Source of the DNA: Akkermansia sp.
Lineage (GTDB): Bacteria; Verrucomicrobiota; Verrucomicrobiia; Verrucomicrobiales; Akkermansiaceae
Length of the DNA stretch: 64,000 bases
Assembly (NCBI GenBank): GCA_030536145.1
Contig: JAUNQN010000003.1
Coordinates: 1 to 64,000 of the forward strand
Reading direction: 5' to 3'
Both the position numbers and the translations under genes were made by a program. Shown here in pieces: positions 40,347 through 49,250 of the stretch; within the stretch, counting starts at the first letter, position 1; every line of letters starts with the position of its first letter. Under the pieces are notes generated by a model. It was not told the DNA's origin and did not search any database. It worked only from the letters and a program-made list of their open reading frames with translations.

Positions 40347-40937
40347 ATGAAGAAGACATACATCATGCTGATAGCGGCGGGTGCCCTGCTGGCCTCCTGC
40401 GAATCCACGAACAGCCTTGCCGCCATGGACGGCTATGCATTCAAGCGCGCCAGCGTGGCCACGGACCCCACGGCCAACGTGAACGCCGGCCACTGGGATG
40501 CCCCCGCCGGGCTGACCGGGCAGCACAAGATTGTGGTGGATACGGAGCTGCAGAAGGCCACCTACTACATCGGCGACCAGCTGGTGGGCACCTCCACCAT
40601 CTCCTCCGGCAAGGCCGGCCACGGCACGCCCAAGGGCACCTTCCGCGTGCTGGCCAAGGATGCCAACCACAAATCCTCCACCTACGGCAGCATTGTGGAC
40701 AGCGCCGGCAACACCCTGGTGGCAGAGTACACCCAGGGCCAGGCTATCCCCGCAGGCGGCCACTATCAGGGTGCCGCCATGACCAACGGCATGCAGCTCA
40801 CCACGGGCGGCATCTGGATGCATGAGGGCCTGGTGACCTCCGCCCCGGAGAGCCACGGCTGCATCCGCCTGCCCAAGAAGATGGCCAAAATCTTCTTCGA
40901 CAACACCCCGGTGGGCACCCCGGTTATCATCAAGTAA
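40347..40937 (+). CDS. YkuD-domain L,D-transpeptidase-like lipoprotein
   Basis: 196 residues. Type II signal with lipobox LLASC, so a lipoprotein anchored at Cys20. The YkuD (L,D-transpeptidase) catalytic motif is complete: IWMHEGLVTSAPESHGCIRL, with the nucleophile in SHGCIR. The family forms 3-3 peptidoglycan cross-links or attaches lipoproteins to the wall. It is the first gene of a three-gene unit with a second YkuD protein (15-base gap) and psd. Which reaction it performs is not evident. Confidence 0.9.
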   Translation: MKKTYIMLIAAGALLASCESTNSLAAMDGYAFKRASVATDPTANVNAGHWDAPAGLTGQHKIVVDTELQKATYYIGDQLVGTSTISSGKAGHGTPKGTFRVLAKDANHKSSTYGSIVDSAGNTLVAEYTQGQAIPAGGHYQGAAMTNGMQLTTGGIWMHEGLVTSAPESHGCIRLPKKMAKIFFDNTPVGTPVIIK

Positions 40938-40952
40938 CCCCGCTCCCAGCCT

Positions 40953-41834
40953 GTGAAACTCCCCCTCCCTGCCCTGGCCGTACTGCTCCCCGCCGCCCTT
41001 TCCTGCGGCAGCGGGGCCGCCACGCCGCCCGCCGGCATGCAGGGGCGGGGGTTCTCGGTGAACCTGGCTCCAGCCAAGGCAACCGCCCCGGCCAAGCCCG
41101 CAGCCAAGCCCACCCCCACGGCGCCCGCCAAGCCCGCCGCGAAACCCGCCGCGAAACCCGCTGCAAAACCTGCTGCCAAGGCTCCGGGCAAACCTGCGGC
41201 GAAAACCGCAGCCAAGCCCAAGGCCCCGGCGGTGAACACCACGGGCATGACCGCCTACCAGCGCTTTGTGGCCACCACGCGCAACTACCCCTCCACCATG
41301 GAGACCTACCTGGACAGCGAGCTGCTCAAGAAGGCCACCGCCAAGTGCCCCATCCGCATTTGCCTGAAACAGCAGCGCGGCCGCCTGTACGTGGACGGCA
41401 AGGTGGCGGCAGACTGGCCTGTCTCCACCGGGGGAGACGGGCATGAGACCCCCACCGGCAGCTTCTCCGTGAACGAGAAGGCCAAGGAACACGCCTCCAC
41501 CCAGTTCGGCAAGATTGTGGATGCCAAGGGCAAGGTGGTGAAGAACAACGCGGAGTACGGCAAGGACACCATACCTGCGGGGGGCAAGTTTCAGGGTGCC
41601 CCCATGCCCAACTGGCTGCGCCTGTGCGGCGGCGTGGGCATACACACCGGCCGAGTGGTGGCCGGCATGCGCCTCTCCCACGGCTGTATCCGCACCCCGG
41701 ATGCCATGGCCGCCCGCCTGTTCAAGATTGCAGACCTGGGCACCCCCGTGACCGTGGCCAAGGATATCGAGGACAACTGGCCCGGCAAGAAACCCGCCGC
41801 CACCAAGAAACCCCAGCAAACCGCCAAGAAATGA
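40953..41834 (+). CDS. Second YkuD-domain protein, with Ala/Lys/Pro-rich linker
   Basis: 293 residues starting at GTG. Signal sequence with possible lipobox ALSC near residue 18. Residues ~42-92 are a low-complexity linker of repeated AAKPAAKP units, long enough to span the periplasm towards the wall. A YkuD domain follows, with catalytic HTGRVVAGMRLSHGCIRTP. The Lys-rich C-terminus resembles the linker. It overlaps psd by four bases (ATGA). Being tandem to another YkuD protein suggests divided labour in wall cross-linking or lipoprotein attachment. Confidence 0.87.
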   Translation: MKLPLPALAVLLPAALSCGSGAATPPAGMQGRGFSVNLAPAKATAPAKPAAKPTPTAPAKPAAKPAAKPAAKPAAKAPGKPAAKTAAKPKAPAVNTTGMTAYQRFVATTRNYPSTMETYLDSELLKKATAKCPIRICLKQQRGRLYVDGKVAADWPVSTGGDGHETPTGSFSVNEKAKEHASTQFGKIVDAKGKVVKNNAEYGKDTIPAGGKFQGAPMPNWLRLCGGVGIHTGRVVAGMRLSHGCIRTPDAMAARLFKIADLGTPVTVAKDIEDNWPGKKPAATKKPQQTAKK

Positions 41835-42733
41835 GCAAGGACGCCGATTCCATCACCTTCTACAACCGCTACACCGGCTGCATGGAGCAGGAAAAGGTGA
41901 TGGGTGAGCGTGCCCTGCGCTGGGTGTACGGCACCCCCCTGGGGCAGCTGAGCCTGCACCTGCTGCTCAAGCGCGCCATTGCCTCCCGCATCATGGGGTG
42001 GCTGAAGGATTTCCCCCGCAGCGCACGGAACCTGGCGCAGTTTGTGGAGGAATACGGCATCAACATGGATGAGGCCGCCCGCCCGGTGGAGGACTACAAA
42101 AGTTTCAACGATTTCTTTACCCGCAAGCTCAAGCCGGGTGCCCGCCCCGTGTGCGGCGGCAACACCGTGGCCCTGCCGGCGGACGGCCGCCACAGCGCCT
42201 GGCAGGACGCAGCGGAAATCTCCGGCGTGTTTGTGAAAGGCCAGCGCTTTGACCTGCCCGCCCTGCTGGGCAGCGCGGAGCTGGCGGAAAAATACGCCCA
42301 CGGCACTGTGGTCATCAGCCGCCTATGCCCGGTGGACTACCACCGCTACCATTTTGTAGCCTCCGGCACGCCGGAGGCCCCGCACCGCATCCCCGGCCCG
42401 CTGGCCAGCGTATCCCCGTACTGCCTGCGCCGCCGCCTGGCCTGGCTGTGGACCAACAAGCGGGAGCTCACCGTGCTGCACACGGATTCCGTGGGGGACG
42501 TACTCTCCCTGGCCGTGGGCGCCACCGGCGTGGGTGCCATCCACCAGACCTACACCCCCGGCTCCCGCGTGGAAAAGGCGGATGAGCAGGGATTCTTCGC
42601 CTTCGGCGGTTCCACCGTCATGACTTTCTTTGAGCCGGGCCGCGTGAAACTGGCGGAGGACATACGCCGGAACTCGGCAAACTGCGTGGAGACCTACGCC
42701 CGCCAGGGCGACCTGCTGGCAGAAATCTGCTGA
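41831..42733 (+). CDS. psd: Phosphatidylserine decarboxylase
   Basis: 300 residues. The autocleavage site for the pyruvoyl cofactor is the GGST motif in FFAFGGSTVMTFF near the C-terminus, typical of the Psd group that uses GGST instead of LGST. Other family regions are FNDFFTRKLKPGARP and CPVDYHRYHF. The enzyme makes phosphatidylethanolamine at the inner membrane. Its coupling to two YkuD genes by ATGA overlap is unusual and suggests coordinated envelope synthesis. No pssA gene is in view. Confidence 0.94.
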   Translation: MSKDADSITFYNRYTGCMEQEKVMGERALRWVYGTPLGQLSLHLLLKRAIASRIMGWLKDFPRSARNLAQFVEEYGINMDEAARPVEDYKSFNDFFTRKLKPGARPVCGGNTVALPADGRHSAWQDAAEISGVFVKGQRFDLPALLGSAELAEKYAHGTVVISRLCPVDYHRYHFVASGTPEAPHRIPGPLASVSPYCLRRRLAWLWTNKRELTVLHTDSVGDVLSLAVGATGVGAIHQTYTPGSRVEKADEQGFFAFGGSTVMTFFEPGRVKLAEDIRRNSANCVETYARQGDLLAEIC

Positions 42734-42815
42734 CCTGCCCCCTGCTCCACCGCCAGGCGTGATTTTCTGCGTGGCAGCCCCCATCTTTAGGCTTTATTTC
42801 ACGGTGCAATTCGGC

Positions 42816-42821
42816 TATAAT
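42816..42821 (+). promoter_or_regulatory. -10 element of ychF
   Basis: TATAAT, nine bases before the ATG at 42831, with a weak -35 (TTTATT) 17 bases upstream. Leader of two to three bases expected. It rejects the upstream frame from 42759. Confidence 0.5.
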
Positions 42822-42830
42822 GCCGCCGCT

Positions 42831-43952
42831 ATGTTACAAGCTGGTATCGTCGGTCTCCCCAATGTGGGCAAATCCACCCTGTTCAATGCCGTCACCCGCT
42901 CCCGCAAGGCGGAGGCGGCCAACTACCCCTTCTGCACCATCGACCCCAACGTGGGCATGGTGGAGGTGCCGGATGCCCGCCTGGGCGTGCTGGCGGAAAT
43001 GCACAAGAGCGAGCGCATCGTTCCCGCCGCCATCGAGTTCGTGGACATCGCAGGCCTGGTGAAGGGCGCCGCAGAGGGCGCCGGCCTGGGCAACAAGTTC
43101 CTCTCCAACATCCGTGAGACGGACGCCATCGTCCAGGTGGTGCGCTGCTTTGAGAATGACGACATCATCCATGAGCTGGGCAGCGTGGATCCCCTGCGCG
43201 ACATCGAAATCATCAACGACGAGCTCATCCTGGCAGACCTGGCCGCCATGGAGAAGCGCAAGGAGAGCCGCATCAAGAAGGCCCGCGGCGGCGACAAGGA
43301 AGCCAAGGCCGAGGTGGCACTCATCGAGAAGCTCATCCCCCACCTGGATGCCGGCAAGCCCGCCATCACCATGGAGCTCAGCGACGACGAGCGCAAGCTG
43401 CTCCACAGCTTCTTCCTGCTGTCTGACAAGAAGAGTATCTTTGCCTGCAACGTGAGCGAGGAGGAGCTGGCCGACGCCATCTCCAACCCGGATGCCCACC
43501 CCTACGTTTCCGCCGTGCGCAAGTACGTGGCAGAGCACCACAATGCAGAGGCCATTGTCATCTCCGCCCGCATGGAGGAGGAACTCTCCGAACTGGGCGC
43601 AGACGATGCCAAAGACTACCTGGAGGCCCTGGGTGTGACAGATTCCGGCGTGAGCGAGCTGATCAAGGCCGTGTACCACCTGCTGGGTCTGCGCACCTAC
43701 CTGACCACTGGCGTGAAGGAAACCAAGGCCTGGACCATCCCCGCCGGGGCCAAGGCTCCCCAGGCCGCCGGGGTCATCCACACGGATTTCGAGCGTGGCT
43801 TCATCGCCGCCCAGGTGGTGGCCTACGAGGACCTGGTGGCCTGCGGCTCCATCGCCAAGGCCAAGGAACAGGCCAAGCTCCGAATCGAGGGCAAGGACTA
43901 CGTCGTCCAGGATGGCGATGTGGTGGAATTCCGCTTCAACGTCTCCAAATAA
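42831..43952 (+). CDS. ychF: Redox-responsive ATPase/GTPase YchF
   Basis: 373 residues, typical YchF/OLA1 length. The start [20 protein letters not shown] carries the P-loop (8-16). The switch region follows ([21 protein letters not shown]), then a central coiled coil ([21 protein letters not shown]) and a C-terminal TGS domain ([21 protein letters not shown]). YchF prefers ATP and acts in ribosome/stress regulation. Monocistronic; nearly leaderless. Confidence 0.97.
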   Translation: MLQAGIVGLPNVGKSTLFNAVTRSRKAEAANYPFCTIDPNVGMVEVPDARLGVLAEMHKSERIVPAAIEFVDIAGLVKGAAEGAGLGNKFLSNIRETDAIVQVVRCFENDDIIHELGSVDPLRDIEIINDELILADLAAMEKRKESRIKKARGGDKEAKAEVALIEKLIPHLDAGKPAITMELSDDERKLLHSFFLLSDKKSIFACNVSEEELADAISNPDAHPYVSAVRKYVAEHHNAEAIVISARMEEELSELGADDAKDYLEALGVTDSGVSELIKAVYHLLGLRTYLTTGVKETKAWTIPAGAKAPQAAGVIHTDFERGFIAAQVVAYEDLVACGSIAKAKEQAKLRIEGKDYVVQDGDVVEFRFNVSK

Positions 43953-44007
43953 ACCACCCCGAAGGGCAACGGGCTAAAAGTTTTTTTGCCGCATGTCAAA
44001 AAAAAGC

Positions 44008-44035
44008 TTGCGCTCGCCAATGAATCAGATATACT
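44008..44035 (+). promoter_or_regulatory. Promoter of the three-lipoprotein operon
   Basis: TTGCGC, 16 bases, TATACT; leader of about 60 bases, A/C-rich just before the ATG. Confidence 0.45.
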
Positions 44036-44103
44036 GCCCGTATGGGGAGAGCTGTTTCCTGAACATACTCGCCAAAATCTCACTAAACATCACCAAAACA
44101 CAA

Positions 44104-44697
44104 ATGAAAAAGACACTCACTCTCTGTCTCTGCGCTGTTGCAGCCACCACCCTCTGCTCCTGCGGTGGCGGCAGTAACAACAAGGACAACACCCCCGCGA
44201 ACGTCGTCTCCATGAACGATTTCGCCAAGGGCAAGAAATCCTTCAACATCACGGGACTGATGCAGACCACCATGCGCCCTGGTGTCATCGACAACGGCGC
44301 CAACACCGGCAACACCGGGTGGATTATTACCGATGGCACTGTTGATTTCTCCGGCGCAGAGTACAACTGCACTTACCAGTACATGACCAACGAGAAGGAC
44401 TTTGAGGATGGCGTACCCCGCATGGGCTACATGCTCATTACCTTCAAAGACAGTGGTGCGCTTTCCAGTCCCACCGTGCTCCAGTGCCTCGGCCTGGCTG
44501 AAGACGGTTCCCTCTCCGGCGGTGCCCTTTCCTTCGATTTCAACTTTGTGACCATGGAAGTTCAGTGCCGTGCCGTACAGCAGGGTTCCGTGACTATCAA
44601 CTACCCGGACCCCCAGGGCGAATACATCACCATCACGGGCTGGGTGCGCAACGTTTTCCTCTCCAACTTCTACGTCCGCAAGGGCGATGGGCAATAA
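44104..44697 (+). CDS. Lipoprotein, first of three related genes
   Basis: 197 residues. Lipoprotein signal with Cys in TTLCSCGGG, followed by a Gly/Asn tether. The mature part is beta-rich with no recognised domain (WIITDGTVDFSGAEYNC, ITITGWVRNVFLSNFYVR). It shares with the two following lipoproteins the CGGG tether, length and a closing beta pattern, suggesting ancient duplications. The start is MKKTLTL; the longer frame from 43993 crosses the promoter. It may lie at the outer surface or periplasm; ligand unknown. Confidence 0.75.
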   Translation: MKKTLTLCLCAVAATTLCSCGGGSNNKDNTPANVVSMNDFAKGKKSFNITGLMQTTMRPGVIDNGANTGNTGWIITDGTVDFSGAEYNCTYQYMTNEKDFEDGVPRMGYMLITFKDSGALSSPTVLQCLGLAEDGSLSGGALSFDFNFVTMEVQCRAVQQGSVTINYPDPQGEYITITGWVRNVFLSNFYVRKGDGQ

Positions 44698-44716
44698 ATA
44701 ACAGGACCGTCACGTA

Positions 44717-45403
44717 ATGAACTTTCGTGCTAAAAGCTACGGAGTCGCACTCATGGGCGCCGCTGCCGTTCTGGCGCTTGCCAGCTGCGGCGGCGGTGGG
44801 GAAGAATCCGCCCCCACAGGTGCGGATATTTCCCCCCATCAGTTCGTGATGGACGGCCAGCAGGGCGGCATGATGACTATCCGTGGCATCATCATCCCCA
44901 ACACCGGCTGGGAAATTGGCTCTACCCCTGACGAAGGCCTGGATCCTACTGAATCCATGCTTACACTCACCCTGATGCCGGACGGCACCATGGAACTGGC
45001 AGTGCCCGCTTCCTCCATTGCTGACAACCCAGATGCGCCCGCACGCAATCCGCGCGTGGAGGGCACATGGAGCCAGCCGGAAATTGGCATGCTGCCCAAC
45101 AACCTGTACCCGCTCAACTTCCAGTGTGATGACACGGATTACGGCATCCAGTACAGGGGCAGGAACATCCGCATGCACATCTTCAAGGTAACGCCAGACG
45201 AGAGCATGGATCATGAAAGCCCCATCTACATTGCCCAGAAGGAGGCCTCTCCCGATGCCTACACATATACCGGCTACATCGTGGATGGTCGTTTTACCAT
45301 CGAATACAAGGATGTAGTGACCCAGGGTGCCACCAGCGGCAAGCCGATGTTTGTGGACATCCAGATTATCGGCCAGCCTGCGGTATACATGACCCAGTTC
45401 TAA
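44717..45403 (+). CDS. Lipoprotein, second of three related genes
   Basis: 228 residues. Lipobox LASC in AAAVLALASCGGGGEES, then SPHQFVMDGQQGG. The start of the mature protein (ISPHQFVMDG) is close to that of the third protein (LSPQHLVGPG), supporting paralogy. The C-terminal half carries a beta pattern (YTGYIVDGRFTIEYKDV, SGKPMFVDIQI) also shared with it. Nothing enzymatic is visible. 19-base gap to the first gene and 17 to the third, one transcript. Confidence 0.75.
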   Translation: MNFRAKSYGVALMGAAAVLALASCGGGGEESAPTGADISPHQFVMDGQQGGMMTIRGIIIPNTGWEIGSTPDEGLDPTESMLTLTLMPDGTMELAVPASSIADNPDAPARNPRVEGTWSQPEIGMLPNNLYPLNFQCDDTDYGIQYRGRNIRMHIFKVTPDESMDHESPIYIAQKEASPDAYTYTGYIVDGRFTIEYKDVVTQGATSGKPMFVDIQIIGQPAVYMTQF

Positions 45404-45420
45404 GCGATAGAAAGATACAT

Positions 45421-46125
45421 ATGAAAAAAAGTTTCGGCAACATCCTCCTGGGGCTGCTTGGCGCAATGCTGGTAGGTTGTGGCGGCGGTGGCAACAACAC
45501 CTCCGCCCCTGCCCAGAACCTCTCTCCCCAGCACTTGGTGGGGCCTGGAAGCATTGGCGCTGTAGTCACCATTGATGGTGTGGATTACCCGGCTATTCCC
45601 GAATACGGTATCGAGGCCGCTTCCGGGCAGATGGTCATCGAACTCCCCGACAACCAGGCGCTGACCTCACATACAGCTAATGGAGAGGCCCAGTTTGACC
45701 TTCCTGGCGGTCATGGTGGCCCCGGGCACTTTACCGAGGTAGGAGGCCATACGGAAGGCTACCCCGTGGCCTACAATGCCATAGCTGCCTCCAACCTCAA
45801 CTTCAGCGAGCTAGCAGCCGAAGGGCAGTTGATGTACCGCTGCTACGGTTTTATGTATTCCATCCAGAGCGCGGAATATAGTGATGTATCCGAGGAGCCA
45901 ATCAAGCAAACGTTTGAATCCGGTGGCTACATGACGTACTTCACCCGCAAGGCGGTGTTGCATGGCATAGTGGAAAACGGCACCATCAAGATTAACGATG
46001 GCACCTGTGGTGAAATTCCCCTCTCCGGCAAGCCTGTCACGGTCACCATGGAGCAGTGGGTGCTCATTGAGATGTACGACCCCAACCACCTGCAGGAAGA
46101 CCAGAACTACCCTGCCCCGCGCTAA
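45421..46125 (+). CDS. Lipoprotein, third of three related genes
   Basis: 234 residues. Lipobox LVGC followed by GGGGNNTSAPAQ. The mature start (LSPQHLVGPGSIGAVVTIDG) resembles the second lipoprotein, and near the end GEIPLSGKPVTVTMEQW matches its SGKPMFVDI. A His/Gly-rich loop (GGHGGPGHFTEVGGHTEG) in the middle could bind metal, but this is speculation. The operon ends at a strong terminator. Family not recognised. Confidence 0.75.
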   Translation: MKKSFGNILLGLLGAMLVGCGGGGNNTSAPAQNLSPQHLVGPGSIGAVVTIDGVDYPAIPEYGIEAASGQMVIELPDNQALTSHTANGEAQFDLPGGHGGPGHFTEVGGHTEGYPVAYNAIAASNLNFSELAAEGQLMYRCYGFMYSIQSAEYSDVSEEPIKQTFESGGYMTYFTRKAVLHGIVENGTIKINDGTCGEIPLSGKPVTVTMEQWVLIEMYDPNHLQEDQNYPAPR

Positions 46126-46151
46126 GGCGCAGGAACCTGTGAAAAAACTTC

Positions 46152-46183
46152 GGCAGGAGGGCCACCGCCCTCCTGCCTTTTTT
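46152..46183 (+). terminator. Terminator of the lipoprotein operon
   Basis: Perfect 11-bp stem GGCAGGAGGGC/GCCCTCCTGCC (46152-46162 with 46167-46177), loop CACC, six T. Confidence 0.92.
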
Positions 46184-46230
46184 GTTGTCACTCTAACAGG
46201 TGTGGTTACAAAGATGCACAGGAGCGGCAA

Positions 46231-48219
46231 TCAGCTTGCGCCTTCAATCTCCGCCTTCTTGCGCTCAATCTCCACGGAAAGCTCCTCCCAGCGGGTGAAC
46301 AGGGATTCCGTCTCCCGCTCCAGCGCCTGGTACTCCTGCGTCAGCTCCATGAGCTTCTGGTTGTCTGCCATGTTGGCCGGGTTCTCCAGTTCTGCGGAAA
46401 TACTCTCCTTGCGGGCATCCTTGGCGGCAATCTCCTCCTCCACGGCGGCCAGCTCCCGCTCCAGCGGCTTCACCAGCTTGTTGAGCGCCTCACGTGCCTG
46501 GGCACGGGCGCGGCGGGCATCGCGGCGGTTGCCGTCCGCCGCAGCAGCGGCAGGTGCGGCGGCAGAGCCCTGCGCGGATGCCGCGGCAGCCGCCTTCAGG
46601 CGCTTCTCCTCCGCCTCCACCGTCTCCAGGTACTGGCTCACATTGCCGTAGAACAGGCGCGGCGCGTGGCCCACGCGGAACTCCAGCACCTTGTTCACAA
46701 TGGGATCCAGGAACTGGCGGTTGTGGGAAACAATACAGTAGGAGCCCGGGTACTCCGCCAGCGCGCGCTGCAGCACGTCCTGGCTCTGGAAATCCAGGTG
46801 GTTGGTGGGCTCATCCATAATCAGGAAATTGGCGGGGCGCAGCAGCATGCACACCAGCGCCACGCGGGAGCGCTCACCGCCGCTCAGCACGCCTATCTTC
46901 TTGAAAACATCATCCCCGCGGAACAGGAAACAGCCCAGCAGGTTGCGCACCAGCGGGCGCGTCTCCCTGCCCGCGGCAGCCTCCACGCACTCCAGCACGG
47001 TCTGGCTGTTGTCCAGCACATCCGCATGGGTCTGGGAGAAAAACGCAATCTCCGTGTGGTGGCCCAGGCAGAACTGCCCGCTGTCCGGCGCCTCCGTGCC
47101 GGAAATCAGGCGGGTGAAGGTGGACTTGCCGGAGCCGTTCACGCCCACAATGGCAATGCGGTCCCCCTTGCCGATGGTGATATCGTAATCCTGGAGCAGG
47201 CGGATAGGGCCGTACGCCTTGCACACGCGCTCCAGTTTCACCACCGTATTGGCACCGGGCGGGGGCGGCGGAAAATGGAAACTCATCACCGCATCATCCT
47301 CCTCCACCTCTATCAGCTCCACCTTCTCCAGCTGCTTGATACGGCTCTGCACCTGAGTGGCCTTGGTGGCCTTCGCGCGGAAACGGTCGATGAATTCCTG
47401 CGTCTTGGCAATCTCGCGCTGCTGCGCCTTAGCCTGCCGCAGCAGAGCCTCCTTGCGCGCCTTGCTCTCACGCAGGTAGAAGGAAAAATTGCCCGCGTAC
47501 TCCTCCGCCCGCCCGTGGTGGAACGCTATGGTGCGCTGCACCAGGTTGTCCAGCAGCGCCACATCATGGCTGATGATACAGATAGCCCCGCGGTAGCTCC
47601 GCAGGCTCTGCTCCATCCACCGCTGGCTCTGGATATCCAGGTGGTTCGTCGGCTCGTCCAGCAGCAGCACCTCCGGCTCCTGCAGCAGCAGCTTGGCCAG
47701 CGCTATGCGCATCTGCCAGCCGCCGGAAAACTCCCCGCAGTCCCGCGGGAAATCACTCTCCGCAAACCCCAGGCCGCGCAGTATGGACTCCGTGCGCGGG
47801 CGCAGCGTGGCCGCATCACGGTCATGCAGGATCAGCTCCAGCCGGCCTATCTCCTCCAGCAGGTCACGGTACTCCGCAGAATCCGTGGGCAGCGCCTGCA
47901 GCTCTGCGGAAAGCTCGTCCACCTCCTGCTGCAGCTCCATGATATTGCCCACGGAGCCCAGCACCTCATCCAGCAGAGCGCGGCCGGAAATATGAATACC
48001 CTCCTGCGGCAGGTAGCCCACCTTGGTGTGCTTGGGCAGCAGCACCTTGCCGTGATCGGGCTCCATCACGCCCGCTATGCACTTCATCAGCGTGGACTTG
48101 CCCGCGCCGTTCTGCCCGGCAAACGCTATGCGCTCCCCCCGCTCCACCACGAACGACAGAGAGTCGAACAGCACGCGGGGGCCGAATTCTATATGCAGGT
48201 CCTGTACGGCAAATTCCAT
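46231..48219 (-). CDS. ABC-F family ATPase
   Basis: 662 residues, soluble. Two ABC cassettes: GQNGAGKSTLMK with FSGGWQMRIALAKLL and LLLDEPTNHLD, then GVNGSGKSTFTR with LSGGERSRVALV and LIMDEPTNHLD. The interdomain linker carries a charged helix pair (ESKARKEALLRQAKAQQREI) and the C-terminus a coiled coil (~560-660). ABC-F proteins act on the ribosome (translation control or antibiotic protection) or in DNA-linked roles (Uup). The C-terminal coiled coil recalls Uup-like members. The start MEFAVQDLH is taken; the upstream ATG at 48258 adds a basic stretch without family match. Probably cotranscribed with the upstream cyclophilin gene. Confidence 0.93.
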   Translation of the reverse strand: MEFAVQDLHIEFGPRVLFDSLSFVVERGERIAFAGQNGAGKSTLMKCIAGVMEPDHGKVLLPKHTKVGYLPQEGIHISGRALLDEVLGSVGNIMELQQEVDELSAELQALPTDSAEYRDLLEEIGRLELILHDRDAATLRPRTESILRGLGFAESDFPRDCGEFSGGWQMRIALAKLLLQEPEVLLLDEPTNHLDIQSQRWMEQSLRSYRGAICIISHDVALLDNLVQRTIAFHHGRAEEYAGNFSFYLRESKARKEALLRQAKAQQREIAKTQEFIDRFRAKATKATQVQSRIKQLEKVELIEVEEDDAVMSFHFPPPPPGANTVVKLERVCKAYGPIRLLQDYDITIGKGDRIAIVGVNGSGKSTFTRLISGTEAPDSGQFCLGHHTEIAFFSQTHADVLDNSQTVLECVEAAAGRETRPLVRNLLGCFLFRGDDVFKKIGVLSGGERSRVALVCMLLRPANFLIMDEPTNHLDFQSQDVLQRALAEYPGSYCIVSHNRQFLDPIVNKVLEFRVGHAPRLFYGNVSQYLETVEAEEKRLKAAAAASAQGSAAAPAAAAADGNRRDARRARAQAREALNKLVKPLERELAAVEEEIAAKDARKESISAELENPANMADNQKLMELTQEYQALERETESLFTRWEELSVEIERKKAEIEGAS

Positions 48220-48276
48220 GCGCGGGTCCAGGGGGCGCAGGGCGCGCGCCACGCGCACCCCGCCGCCCGGCGCAGC

Positions 48277-48807
48277 TTACCTGCGCGGCTTGAGCTTGCT
48301 GTTCCAGCGCTCAATGTTGCGGGCCTCCTCCTCAAAGAGGTCCGTGCAATCGTCGTGAATCTCTATACCCAGAATCTTGTCCCCCTGAGCCACGGCATTC
48401 ACCACGGCCTGGTCCTCGGCACCCTCCACCTCGCCAAAGATGGTGTGCTTGCCGTTCAACCATTCCGTGGGCACATGCGTGATAAAGAACTGGGAGCCGT
48501 TCGTGCCCTGCCCCGTCCACGTCTTGCCCGCATTGGCCATAGCCAGCAGGCCAGGCTTCGTGAACTTCAGGTCCGGGCGGCACTCGTCGTCAAACTGGTA
48601 GCCAGGGCCGCCGCAGCCAGTCCCCTCCGGGTCACCGCCCTGGATCATGAAATCCGCAATCACGCGGTGGAACTTCAGTCCATCGTAATACCCCTTGCTT
48701 GCAAGGTTCAGGAAACTAGCCGCCGTCATCGGCGTCTTGGAGGCAAACACCACCAGGTGTATATCCCCCTTGCTGGTCTTCATCGTGATTTTCTTGTCAG
48801 TGGCCAT
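48277..48807 (-). CDS. Cyclophilin-type peptidyl-prolyl isomerase
   Basis: 176 residues, cytoplasmic form without signal peptide. Family core: [28 protein letters not shown] split as usual, [25 protein letters not shown] with the catalytic QFFI, and [11 protein letters not shown]. It catalyses proline cis-trans isomerisation during folding. The start (MATDKKITM) is set by TATGGT ending six bases upstream; the longer frame from 48858 spans the promoter and is excluded. The ABC-F gene follows 57 bases downstream. Confidence 0.95.
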   Translation of the reverse strand: MATDKKITMKTSKGDIHLVVFASKTPMTAASFLNLASKGYYDGLKFHRVIADFMIQGGDPEGTGCGGPGYQFDDECRPDLKFTKPGLLAMANAGKTWTGQGTNGSQFFITHVPTEWLNGKHTIFGEVEGAEDQAVVNAVAQGDKILGIEIHDDCTDLFEEEARNIERWNSKLKPRR

Positions 48808-48813
48808 GCCCGA

Positions 48814-48842
48814 ACCATACCAGCTCCCTGCCCCCTTGGCAA
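48814..48842 (-). promoter_or_regulatory. Cyclophilin gene promoter
   Basis: TTGCCA (48842-48837), 17 bases ending in TGG, TATGGT (48819-48814), then six bases to the ATG. Leaderless class. Confidence 0.65.
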
Positions 48843-49171
48843 GCGCAAAGAGAGACATGCTGCCATACTACGTATTGCGAGGGCGAAGTATGCCCGCACA
48901 AGGGGAAGGAAGGCCAAGGGGCAGCTGATTGATGCCGTTTGGCTACAAGTGCAGGAAGCAGGCCATCAGGGCTCAGAACAGCACGGCCTTGAGCTGTGTG
49001 CGCGGGCGGTTGGTGAAGAAGTACGCCGCGGTGGCGGCGGCATCTAATCCATTTTCTCTCATGCTCACATTATAGCCACCCAGCCCACAATTATTAAGCG
49101 GAAGTCTGCCGGAGCCCGTTACGCCGCCATCTGCGGCCCGGACATGGAAGCCGCCCCGGGACACGGAAGAA
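48843..49171. other. Intergenic stretch with at most one tiny gene
   Basis: No large gene. It holds a weak hairpin (CATACT/AGTATG, about 48867-48891), the possible 29-codon gene at 48973-49062 with its TATAAT, and at its left edge the upstream flank of the cyclophilin promoter. Confidence 0.5.
48973..49062 (-). CDS. Possible 29-residue leaderless small protein
   Basis: ATG at 49062 lies six bases after a perfect TATAAT (minus strand, 49074-49069), the same geometry as confirmed genes here. The peptide (DAAATAAYFFTNRPRTQLK in its middle) has no known match. The frame is also open upstream, but transcription would begin at the ATG. It could be a genuine small gene or the remnant of a larger one. 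A -35 is only approximate. Confidence 0.3.
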   Translation of the reverse strand: MRENGLDAAATAAYFFTNRPRTQLKAVLF

Positions 49172-49197
49172 CCGGCCCGGCAATACTGCCGGACCGG
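49172..49197 (-). terminator. Probable terminator of the small VWA gene
   Basis: 11-bp stem CCGGCCCGGCA/TGCCGGACCGG with one G-T pair (49172-49182 with 49187-49197), followed by TTCTTC on the minus strand. Confidence 0.55.
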
Positions 49198-49250
49198 CCC
49201 CCCTAATACCGCGCACACCCGTGCGCGGGCCTATGCATGACTATGCAAAA

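Noticed and set aside
43953-44007. Terminator after ychF
   Set aside because: A T run (AAAAGTTTTTTT) is present but the preceding inverted repeat is too weak to call.
46666-49047. 793-codon open frame on the plus strand
   Set aside because: Antisense to the ABC-F and cyclophilin genes, whose motifs are unmistakable; composition (Leu/Gln/His/Ala) is that of a shadow.
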